A model generated the notes under the pieces. It did not search any database. It had not been told where the DNA came from and was given only the letters and a program-made list of their open reading frames with translations. A stretch of 29,060 bases of DNA from IMG/VR virus record IMGVR_UViG_3300046167_000147, positions 1 through 29,060 of that record; one strand, 5' to 3'. The translations under genes were made by a program, and so were the position numbers. Positions 23,505 to 29,060 of this stretch are shown here, piece after piece (position 1 is the first letter of the stretch; each line of letters opens with the position of its first letter). Origin of the DNA: a virus.

Positions 23505-25290
23505 CGACTTAGGGTTTAGTACAGGAAAGAGTACACACGATTTAATAAACGAGATGCAAGCACAAGGATTGCTTGTAGACTTCTTAGAAATTACTGGCGA
23601 GATAATCAGAGTGCCAGTCAAAGCAATAGGCAGTAAGCCAGATACAGGCGGTCAAAAGTCTGGTTACTATGCAATCAACCAGGTTGGCGAACATATGTTC
23701 TGCACCTATGGTAATTGGAAAACTGGTTTTGAGGGCAAGTGGTCAAGCATAGATACTAACCAACTTAGTATTGTAGATAGACAAGCACTACAAAAACAAA
23801 TGGAAGAGGCTAGTGCCAAGTCGCGTGCAGAAAGGAAGCAAAGACAAGATGAAGTTGCAGTTGAAATGCAGGAAAAGTTTAAGATTTGCCACGAAGCAAC
23901 TGAACATGAATATCTCACGAATAAAAAAGTTAAAAGTTATGGGTTGAAGCAATTAAATGGTAGGTTAATTGTTCCTGTATATAATACTACAGGACAGATT
24001 CGTTCTCTACAGTACATAGATAAAAAAGGGGACAAAAGATTCGCTTCTGCTTCAGAAATCAAAGGTAATGTATTTTTAATTGGTACTAGCTTACAAGATT
24101 TAAACAATATAGAAAAATTAATTTTAGTTGAAGGCTACTCAACTGCCGCTTCAGTATATGAAGCTACCCAAATTCCTGTAGCTTGTGTATTTAGTGCCAA
24201 CTTCTTGTTGGATGCAGCCTCTAATTTACGCAAGCTAACAGGTGCTAGATTTATTCTTGCACTTGATAATGATGAGAGTGGAGTGGGAGAAAAGAAGGCG
24301 CAAGAGTGCGCGAGTGCTGTGGTTAATAGTGCGGTGCGATTACCTAGTGAAGTTGGAGACTATAACGACCTGTATTTAAAATATGGTTTAGATAAAGTTA
24401 GAGCTGAACTAATAGATCATAAGTTAGGCATACAAAAATATGCGATTCGTAATCTTGTTGGTAAGCCAGAGCCACAAAAGTTTTTAGTTGATGGTCTTAT
24501 TCCTATTGGTAAGCCTGGTATTCTTGCCGCAGTTGGTGGCGTGGGTAAGTCGTTAAGTGTCATACAGTTAGCATTATCTGTGGCGTGCGGAGGCAGGTGG
24601 TGGGGGAAAGATGTAAAAGAGCGTGGCAATACAGTTATATTTTGTGCGGAAGATGATTTAATGGAAATACATAGACGTTTAGACTTGCTCGACCCTAACG
24701 GCAAGCGATTTAACTCCTCCTATGAAGTCTATGTATTTCCTGTCCCAGAACAAAAAGAACCAATGATACTGTTAAGAGAAGAAGGCATAACACCAATAGC
24801 GCAGGAGTTAGTAGAGGAGTTACAAGCAATACCAAATTTAAAGTTAGTTTGTTTTGATCCTTTACAAGCATTTACAACAGGCAATGTTTCTAGCAGTAAC
24901 GAGGCAGGGCAATTGTGGGGTTCTTATTGTGCGAACATTAGTGCCAGACTTGGTTGTTCTACCCTTACTATTCATCATCTTAATAAAGGTGCATTAGCGA
25001 ATGATAGCGATGATGCTATGAGCCATAGAGCCGAGATTCGTGGTGCAAGTAGTATTACCGACAGCGTGCGGTGGGCGATAGCTATGTGGTTGGCGAGCGC
25101 GGAGGATTGCGAGAGGATTTGTGAAGAACAAAGAGTTAAATATGAGCGCATGAACGTAGTAAAAGCTGCTCTTGTTAAATCTAATTCTGGTAATGTAGAT
25201 TACTCTACCAAAACATTATTTAGGAAAAATGGCGTGCTTGAACCATTAGAAGAATTACAAAATCCCATGACACTTTATGACCAATTTTAA
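23464..25290 (+). CDS. TOPRIM primase-helicase (RepA/AAA_25-like)
   Basis: ATG 23464 has GAGAG at a good distance and gives 608 residues; ATG 23446 is the longer choice. The middle holds a TOPRIM fold with E223 (KLILVEGYSTA) and D268/D270 (ALDNDESG). The C-terminal half is a RecA-like helicase with Walker A AAVGGVGKSLS (K362) and Walker B LVCFDPLQAF (D465), then TLTIHHLNKG and a RGASSITDSVRW segment as in AAA_25/RepA helicases. It primes and unwinds DNA at the phage fork. No DNA polymerase gene is in the window. The nearest match is phage primase-helicase fusions, not the full T7 gp4 type. Confidence 0.92.
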   Translation: MDLTKYLKKDILYNDLGFSTGKSTHDLINEMQAQGLLVDFLEITGEIIRVPVKAIGSKPDTGGQKSGYYAINQVGEHMFCTYGNWKTGFEGKWSSIDTNQLSIVDRQALQKQMEEASAKSRAERKQRQDEVAVEMQEKFKICHEATEHEYLTNKKVKSYGLKQLNGRLIVPVYNTTGQIRSLQYIDKKGDKRFASASEIKGNVFLIGTSLQDLNNIEKLILVEGYSTAASVYEATQIPVACVFSANFLLDAASNLRKLTGARFILALDNDESGVGEKKAQECASAVVNSAVRLPSEVGDYNDLYLKYGLDKVRAELIDHKLGIQKYAIRNLVGKPEPQKFLVDGLIPIGKPGILAAVGGVGKSLSVIQLALSVACGGRWWGKDVKERGNTVIFCAEDDLMEIHRRLDLLDPNGKRFNSSYEVYVFPVPEQKEPMILLREEGITPIAQELVEELQAIPNLKLVCFDPLQAFTTGNVSSSNEAGQLWGSYCANISARLGCSTLTIHHLNKGALANDSDDAMSHRAEIRGASSITDSVRWAIAMWLASAEDCERICEEQRVKYERMNVVKAALVKSNSGNVDYSTKTLFRKNGVLEPLEELQNPMTLYDQF

Positions 25291-25302
25291 AAGGAGAAAA
25301 CT

Positions 25303-26704
25303 ATGAACGTATTAAGTTTATTTGACGGAATGAGTTGTGGCAGGATTGCTTTAGAGCGTCTTGGCATACCAGTAGATAATTATTATGCAAGTGAGATAGA
25401 TAAATATGCTATCCAAGTAAGCCAAGCTAATTACCCAGACATTATACAAGTTGGTGATGTAACCGAATTAGATACATCAACACTACCAAAGATTGATTTG
25501 ATTATGGGTGGTAGTCCGTGTCAAGGATTTAGTTTTGCTGGTAAACAATTAGCGTTTGATGACCCAAGATCTGCATTGTTCTTTGAGTTTGTTAGATGTG
25601 TAAAGGAGTCTAAAACCGAAATATTTTTTATTAGAAAACGTAAGAATGAAGAAAGAATATTTAGATGTTATATCTGAATATATGGGTGTTGAGCCAATAA
25701 TGATTAATTCAGCGTTAGTATCAGCACAGAATAGAGTTAGATATTATTGGACTAACATACCTGGAATAAAGCAGCCTGAACAAAGAGGTATAGTTTTAAG
25801 GGATATATTGGAAACTAATGCTTCTAATGAATACCTTGCTGGAGAAAACTTACAAAAGAATTATAAAGGCGGCAATCAATTGAATCCAAACTATAAAAGC
25901 CAAGCTAATACCATACATGATACAGAGGGTAAGTCTGGAACAATTTGTGCTGGTACTCATGGTTATGCAAATGGTTATGTTGCTGATGTTGATCCTAAAT
26001 ATTATTTATCAGAAAAAGCTATTAAATACATGAAAAAAAGTCATGTAAATGAGTGGACAAAAGGTAAAACAAGAGAGGAGATTTATATAAAAAATGAATC
26101 ACAAAAATCAAACACTTTAACAGCAAATATGCATAAAGGTGTTCCTTATAATGTAATTGAAGTTGATAAACCAAAAGTAGTTGCTGGTGCATGGCGTGGT
26201 AGGTATTACAAAGACGGAGTAAGACAAGATCAGTTCGGCTCGGTTGCTGGTAAAACCAAACAGATGCTAGAACTAAGAAAAGATGAAAAGACTAATACAG
26301 TTACTACAGTTCAAAAAGATAATGTAGTTGTAGAAACTATAACTGTAGATAAAGAAAAGAAACAATTAACCATAAAAGAAGCAACGAAAAAAGGTTATAC
26401 CACTATTGAAGACGGAGATTGTTTTGATATGACTTTTCCTAATTCTAAAACCAGGAGAGGGAGAAACATGAAAGATAAGAGTAATTGTCTTACAGCTGCA
26501 AACTATGACTATATGCGATACGAACATTCAGACGAAGATAAAGAAGTTTACTGGCGCAAACTAACTCCTGTTGAGTGTGAACGATTACAAACAGTACCAG
26601 ATAATTATACGAATCATGTAAGCAATACCCAACGATATAAGATGCTTGGGAACGGCTGGACAATTGAAGTTATTGCTCACATTTTAAAGAATATGGAACT
26701 ATGA
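25303..26704 (+). CDS. C5 cytosine DNA methyltransferase, interrupted by a +1 shift
   Basis: A strong AAGGAG site precedes ATG 25303. Motif I is LFDGMSCGRIAL. The catalytic site is GGSPCQGFS with C73. The frame then breaks after VKESK at the AAAA run 25612-25615. Dropping one A gives KPKYFLLENVRMKKEYLDVI, which restores the ENV motif (E111-N112-V113). The rest has SAQNRVRYYW (motif VIII), a long variable target region, and LTPVECERLQTVPDNYT plus KMLGNGWTIEVIAHIL (motifs IX-X). The repaired length is about 466 residues. As written the product is truncated. Such enzymes modify phage DNA against restriction. The target site cannot be read from the sequence. Confidence 0.93.
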
Positions 26705-26871
26705 GCGTTGGGAACTTTAGGGACATACTAGGGAAGCTAAGGGACATACTATACACTCAGATGCCCAACGGACGAGTAAAAGGTTCCCATATATCCATGT
26801 ATATACATATACATAGTAGAGCAATCCCCTTTAGGGGGATTGACTCTACCGAAAAAGAGAGAGAGTTATGA
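26701..26871 (+). CDS. 56-aa coupled ORF
   Basis: ATG 26701 overlaps the methyltransferase stop (ATGA), and the TGA at 26869-26871 overlaps the next ATG (26868). The peptide starts MSVGNFRDILGKLRDILYTQ and continues MPNGRVKGSHISMYIHIHSR. The two FRDIL/LRDIL pieces come from a 21-base direct repeat. A 171-base frame that begins and ends exactly in coupling overlaps is strong evidence for translation. No family was recognised. It also contains a strong hairpin, so it may work partly as a regulatory leader for the HTH gene. Confidence 0.65.
   Translation: MSVGNFRDILGKLRDILYTQMPNGRVKGSHISMYIHIHSRAIPFRGIDSTEKEREL
26719..26751 (+). repeat. Direct repeat AGGGACATACTA, copies 21 bases apart
   Basis: The 12-base word occurs at 26719-26730 and at 26740-26751. 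The offset of 21 bases is seven codons and also two DNA helical turns. It encodes RDIL twice in the 56-aa ORF. It may be a protein repeat, a DNA-binding site, or both. Confidence 0.7.
26816..26849 (+). other. Strong stem-loop before the HTH gene
   Basis: GTAGAGCAATCCCC (26816-26829) pairs with GGGGATTG (26835-26842) plus CTCTAC (26844-26849), giving 14 pairs with one bulged A and a 5-base loop. No T run follows, so it is not a normal terminator. It ends just before the GAGAGAG ribosome site of the gene at 26868 and could modulate coupled translation. Confidence 0.65.
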
Positions 26872-27311
26872 GAAGATTCGGACAAATAGATAAATCCTAT
26901 TGGTGGATTACTGCTCACAGCGAAAGCGAGCGTGGGGAGAAAACAGCATTGATACCCATAGCGCTTGCTAGAAAGGAATCAGACTTCTCGCGCGTGCGCC
27001 AGATCGTTTGGCATTGGTATCGCTCGGAGGTTGCAGGCAATGAGGAGTTATCCATGACAGCTAGATTCGTTGGTTGGGCATTGTGCGAGCGCTGGAGGTA
27101 TGAAACCTGGAGTTCGCATGATGCTATTAGTTATTATGCAAAGATGACAGCAGTAAATCGTAAAAGCGTTGGGAGAGCGCTAGCGGAGTTGAGCGAGCAA
27201 GGATTAATATGGATAGTTTTGGAGGGCGAGCCAAAGCGCTTGCGGAAGTCCCAGAGCGGAGGGAAGAAGCATTTTTTGTTGGTTGGTTTAGCTGAGTTGG
27301 TTCGTGAGTAG
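26868..27311 (+). CDS. HTH DNA-binding protein with unusual GC-rich composition
   Basis: The 147-residue protein begins MRRFGQIDKSYWWITAHSES. A central region, MTARFVGWALCERWRYETWS followed by YYAKMTAVNRKSVGRALAEL and SEQGLIWIV, fits a winged HTH of the HTH_36 kind, with the recognition helix near NRKSVGRAL. The end is basic (RLRKSQSGGKKHF). GAGAGAG precedes ATG. It closes the replication operon, so it may start replication or regulate the opposing small-gene unit. The DNA is rich in GCGAG and AGCGC words, unlike nearby genes, which may indicate recent transfer. Confidence 0.75.
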   Translation: MRRFGQIDKSYWWITAHSESERGEKTALIPIALARKESDFSRVRQIVWHWYRSEVAGNEELSMTARFVGWALCERWRYETWSSHDAISYYAKMTAVNRKSVGRALAELSEQGLIWIVLEGEPKRLRKSQSGGKKHFLLVGLAELVRE

Positions 27312-27338
27312 CGCGAGGAGGTGCGAGGGCGGTGCGAG

Positions 27339-27399
27339 GAATGGGCGCTAGCGTTTCAGGGGGGTTAACTTTGGAGAGTTAAGATACTAACGCCCATTC
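27339..27399. other. Nested inverted repeats between converging units
   Basis: GAATGGGCG (27339-27347) is the exact reverse complement of CGCCCATTC (27391-27399). Inside it, TTAACT (27365-27370) pairs with AGTTAA (27377-27382). The 103-base gap 27312-27414 holds no convincing gene. The structure lies between two converging transcription units and could halt or protect both RNAs, but the T run of a standard terminator is missing. Confidence 0.55.
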
Positions 27400-27414
27400 A
27401 AAAAGGTTATTGTA

Positions 27415-27534
27415 TCATTTCTTTTTTTCTTTGGTTTCTTTTTTCTTTTCGCGCTTGCCGAATATCTTATCCCAATTTTCCGCGAATGTTTTCTTATCTG
27501 GTATTGGTCTTGGTCTGCTTCCTTTTCCTGTCAT
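27415..27534 (-). CDS. 39-aa peptide, MTGKGSRPRPIP type
   Basis: The ORF reads MTGKGSRPRPIPDKKTFAEN, then WDKIFGKREK and a Lys/Glu-rich end. It is coupled by ATGA to the gene before it. Small proteins starting M-(T/S)-G-K-G-S-x-P-R-P and ending W-D-x-I-F-G-K are widespread in phages by my recollection. The function is not known. It is the last gene of the minus-strand small-gene unit. Confidence 0.78.
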   Translation of the reverse strand: MTGKGSRPRPIPDKKTFAENWDKIFGKREKKKETKEKKK

Positions 27535-27731
27535 GATAGTATTAGCTCCTCTTTGTTATAAAATACATTCTCTGCTATGTGTTGCAGTATTTCGTCTCTG
27601 TCATCATCTTGATGCAATCCATAGCAATTAGCTATTGCATTAACCTCTGTATCTAATAGGCCTTTTCTGTCCCATTCAACAACCTGGTAATGTATATTTT
27701 CTAAATGTTCCTCATTGTGTAAGTTGCTCAT
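27531..27731 (-). CDS. 66-aa acidic small protein
   Basis: The protein starts MSNLHNEEHLENIHYQVVEW and has DRKGLLDTEVNAIANCYGLH followed by an acidic helix (DDDRDEILQHIAENVFYNKEE). An AGGGGG site precedes ATG. It overlaps the 29-aa gene before it and the 39-aa gene after it. No family was recognised. Small acidic proteins in phage early clusters sometimes mimic DNA or block host enzymes; this is only a possibility here. Confidence 0.7.
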   Translation of the reverse strand: MSNLHNEEHLENIHYQVVEWDRKGLLDTEVNAIANCYGLHQDDDRDEILQHIAENVFYNKEELILS

Positions 27732-27817
27732 ATTTTCCCCCTAAATAAATAGAATAATGCTTTTAGCTTTTCATCTGTTAAATGTCTTAAATGTTTTGGT
27801 ATGTCCTCTCGCTTCAT
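27728..27817 (-). CDS. 29-aa coupled peptide
   Basis: The ORF encodes MKREDIPKHLRHLTDEKLKA followed by LFYLFRGKI. Both ends are four-base ATGA overlaps with neighbouring genes. One amphipathic helix is expected. The coupling at both ends is the main evidence. The function is unknown. Confidence 0.6.
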   Translation of the reverse strand: MKREDIPKHLRHLTDEKLKALFYLFRGKI

Positions 27818-28020
27818 GTCGTCCTCACTGTGCCATTGGGAGAAACTGTGCCTAGCCTTTCCCCTGTTATTGTTAATAAAAGCCATGTGCCGTCTCTGTC
27901 TTGCTTAGACGCGTCTTTATTTGGGTATATGATCTCGCCAGTGTGTCCTAGTTGATCTCTTAGGTGTCTAGCGTATGCAAATTCTGCCATTGAAAAGCTT
28001 ATTGTCTTATATGGTTTCAT
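27814..28020 (-). CDS. 68-aa small protein
   Basis: The protein starts MKPYKTISFSMAEFAYARHL and has RDQLGHTGEIIYPNKDASKQ, then a strand-turn-strand end (GTWLLLTITGERLGTVSPNG). A GAGGGATAA sequence acts as ribosome site and stop of the gene before it (TAATG). No family was recognised. A small alpha-beta fold is likely. Confidence 0.7.
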   Translation of the reverse strand: MKPYKTISFSMAEFAYARHLRDQLGHTGEIIYPNKDASKQDRDGTWLLLTITGERLGTVSPNGTVRTT

Positions 28021-28193
28021 TATTTATCCCTCGTTGGTTTACCATTAGGAAAGGTAAGTGCTTCGCTAAAGTCTTTCCAATCTTTTGGAGACATTGCTAT
28101 CTCTACCTTATGTATTGGCGTGTTATCTTTTAATCCATACTTCTTTCGTAGCTGACCTATCACGCTTTTATGCGTTCTTGTTTTAATAGTCAT
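28020..28193 (-). CDS. 57-aa basic small protein
   Basis: The protein starts MTIKTRTHKSVIGQLRKKYG and continues LKDNTPIHKVEIAMSPKDWK. A basic helix is followed by a strand and a helix. TAATG overlaps join it to the genes on both sides. The function is unknown. Confidence 0.68.
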   Translation of the reverse strand: MTIKTRTHKSVIGQLRKKYGLKDNTPIHKVEIAMSPKDWKDFSEALTFPNGKPTRDK

Positions 28194-28351
28194 TATGATG
28201 CCTCTACAGTTTTTTTAGCACCCTTGTCATTAGAAGTCATATAATCTTCTCCAAATGCAAAGTTCATAACTTGTGCTTTTTCTTCCTTGGTGCAATTAGA
28301 AATTCTTTTTTCTTGTATAATTGCAATCATTTGTTTTTCAGTTAATGTCAT
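28193..28351 (-). CDS. 52-aa protein, first gene of the minus-strand small-gene unit
   Basis: The protein starts MTLTEKQMIAIIQEKRISNC and has TKEEKAQVMNFAFGEDYMTS. A GGAGAAG site lies six bases before ATG, the best ribosome site of the unit. It is the promoter-proximal gene. It ends in a TAATG overlap with the next. No family was recognised. Confidence 0.68.
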   Translation of the reverse strand: MTLTEKQMIAIIQEKRISNCTKEEKAQVMNFAFGEDYMTSNDKGAKKTVEAS

Positions 28352-28369
28352 GTTTACTTCTCCAAAGTA

Positions 28370-28391
28370 TGTAAGATTTAATTACCTTACA
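28370..28391. promoter_or_regulatory. Inverted repeat TGTAAG/CTTACA at the minus-strand promoter start
   Basis: TGTAAG (28370-28375) and CTTACA (28386-28391) flank ten A/T-rich bases. The dyad covers the predicted RNA start of the small-gene unit and its first 20 bases. It could be a repressor operator or a small leader hairpin. The word TTAATTACCT inside it (28378-28387) recurs at 28450-28459. Confidence 0.5.
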
Positions 28392-28397
28392 ATACTC

Positions 28398-28425
28398 ATT
28401 ATACATATATATACCCAATATACAA
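28398..28425 (-). promoter_or_regulatory. Promoter of the small-gene unit
   Basis: On the minus strand TTGTAT (28425-28420) and a perfect TATAAT (28403-28398) are 16 bases apart. RNA would begin near 28391, with GGAGAAG and ATG 28351 following. The perfect -10 box and the lack of another promoter for six chained genes support it. Confidence 0.6.
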
Positions 28426-28438
28426 CATAATATAGTTA

Positions 28439-28470
28439 AAAATGTGCAATTAATTACCTAAAATGTGCAA
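28439..28470 (+). promoter_or_regulatory. Two direct repeats AAAATGTGCAA, 21 bases apart
   Basis: Copies lie at 28439-28449 and 28460-28470. The offset of two helical turns places both on the same face of the DNA. They sit just before the TAAAAT box of the gene at 28489 and behind the divergent promoter, so they probably bind a regulator or the terminase small subunit. Confidence 0.55.
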
Positions 28471-28477
28471 AATACCC

Positions 28478-28483
28478 TAAAAT
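28478..28483 (+). promoter_or_regulatory. Candidate -10 box for a leaderless terminase transcript
   Basis: TAAAAT ends five bases before ATG 28489. No Shine-Dalgarno sequence is visible (AAAGC only). The arrangement copies that at 8408-8413. No clear -35 box is seen, so an activator at the 28439-28470 repeats may be needed. Confidence 0.4.
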
Positions 28484-28488
28484 AAAGC

Positions 28489-28938
28489 ATGGAAAAGGGA
28501 AAACCAGGTAGAAAAAGAAAGCTATCTAATCTAAGTGAAGAAGAATACAAACAGATCAGTCTATGGTCTGGAGATGGCTTAAATGAAAGCCAAATCGCTA
28601 CATTGCTTAATGTAAACATCTCAACAATAACTAGAGAAAAGAAACGTAACGAGCAATTTGCACACGCTATAAAAAAGGGAAAGTACAAAGCAGTGCAACT
28701 CGTGGCAAACAAAGTATTTCAAAACGCAATGGATGGTAAAGAAACAAGCGCGATATTTTTCCTAAAGAATCGCGACCCAGACAACTGGGCGGATCGCCAG
28801 GAAGTTAATTACAACCTAGATCTTAAGAATGTTCTCACAGACGCACGCGCTAGGATAATAGACCACGCTCCGTCTGGCGCTCTCCCAAAGCGCACGCACA
28901 CGCCGAGAGCAAGCGAGAGCGAGGGCGCGGATGAATAA
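28489..28938 (+). CDS. Terminase small-subunit-like protein
   Basis: The 149-residue protein begins MEKGKPGRKRKLSNLSEEEY. A helix-turn-helix at about residues 31-58 (LNESQIATLLNVNISTITRE) is followed by KKGKYKAVQLVANKVFQNAM, then SAIFFLKNRDPDNWADRQEV and LDLKNVLTDARARI. The order HTH, then helical region with A-x-F-F-L-K-N-R, then W-x-D-R-Q-E-V matches small terminase subunits of many podoviruses. These bind pac or cos DNA and recruit the large subunit. The gene lies at the right end, and the large subunit is not in the window. The last 25 codons become GC-rich and disordered. Confidence 0.82.
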   Translation: MEKGKPGRKRKLSNLSEEEYKQISLWSGDGLNESQIATLLNVNISTITREKKRNEQFAHAIKKGKYKAVQLVANKVFQNAMDGKETSAIFFLKNRDPDNWADRQEVNYNLDLKNVLTDARARIIDHAPSGALPKRTHTPRASESEGADE

Positions 28939-28956
28939 CAAGGGTGGGGCGGATGC

Positions 28957-28981
28957 GAGCATATAGTTTTGCTCCCTTTTT
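28957..28981 (+). terminator. Weak candidate terminator after the terminase gene
   Basis: GAGCA (28957-28961) pairs with TGCTC (28970-28974) around eight bases and is followed by CC and five T. The stem is short, so termination is uncertain. The rest of 28939-29060 has no convincing gene; it holds a C run (29017-29023 area) and could include a packaging site, but nothing in the sequence proves it. Confidence 0.3.
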
Positions 28982-29060
28982 AACTAATGCATAATTCTCT
29001 CGTAATTTCGCATTTAACCCCCCCTTTCTTTGCATGGCGGTGGTGATATATGTATAACTA

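Noticed and set aside
26816-26849. The hairpin as an intrinsic terminator
   Set aside because: No T run follows, and it lies within a frame coupled to the downstream gene.
27348-27386. 13-codon ORF after the HTH gene
   Set aside because: It is too short, has no coupling to a neighbour and lies inside the inverted-repeat structure.
28850-29035. 61-codon minus-strand frame at the right end
   Set aside because: It overlaps the GC-rich end of the terminase gene, has no ribosome site and shows no family pattern.

Overview
The window reads as the inside of a tailed-phage (Caudoviricetes) genome with a short-tail (podovirus) SU10-like or pelagiphage-like virion. It is AT-rich with tightly packed, often translationally coupled genes. 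The low GC, the protein styles (SU10-type coat, NTAVG-repeat tail fibre with an S74 chaperone, glutamine-rich internal virion proteins) and the tiny conserved peptides point to a marine bacterioplankton phage. The host is an inference and cannot be named from the sequence. No integrase, DNA polymerase, RNA polymerase, tRNA, rRNA or CRISPR array was seen. The large terminase and portal are absent, so the window is probably part of a longer or circularly permuted genome in which those genes lie between the right and left edges.

Layout. (1) 1-3730: an accessory membrane-signalling cassette made of a repeat protein cut by the left edge, a FecR-domain protein, a small DUF5658-like membrane protein and a CHASE2-type class III adenylate cyclase, joined by stop/start overlaps. 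(2) 3730-4791: a tiny basic peptide, a 3TM holin, an M15 peptidase endolysin and a membrane-anchored coiled-coil protein. (3) 4793-19523: virion genes, comprising a repeat protein, a small acidic protein, scaffold, SU10-type major capsid protein, terminator, adaptor, tail fibre proteins, nozzle-like protein, GNAT-like protein and three large internal/ejection-type proteins. (4) 19528-20468: a PD-(D/E)XK-like nuclease and two opposing genes (RHH-like protein and DUF3310). (5) 20574-27311: the replication/recombination operon: HTH regulator, RecB/Cas4-like nuclease, Sak4-like ATPase, two small Cys-rich proteins, SSB-like protein, TOPRIM primase-helicase, C5 DNA methyltransferase, a 56-aa coupled ORF and an HTH protein. 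(6) 27415-28351, minus strand: six very small genes chained by 1-4 nt overlaps behind one promoter. (7) 28489-28938: a terminase small-subunit-like gene.

The least ordinary element is the FecR / DUF5658-like / CHASE2-cyclase cassette beside the lysis genes. All cyclase catalytic residues are present, so the phage could plausibly make cAMP under control of an envelope sensor. Four genes (repeat protein, scaffold, capsid, methyltransferase) each carry an apparent +1 shift. In the capsid and methyltransferase genes, dropping one base restores a convincing protein. A shared sequencing or assembly cause is the simplest explanation, but it is unproven.
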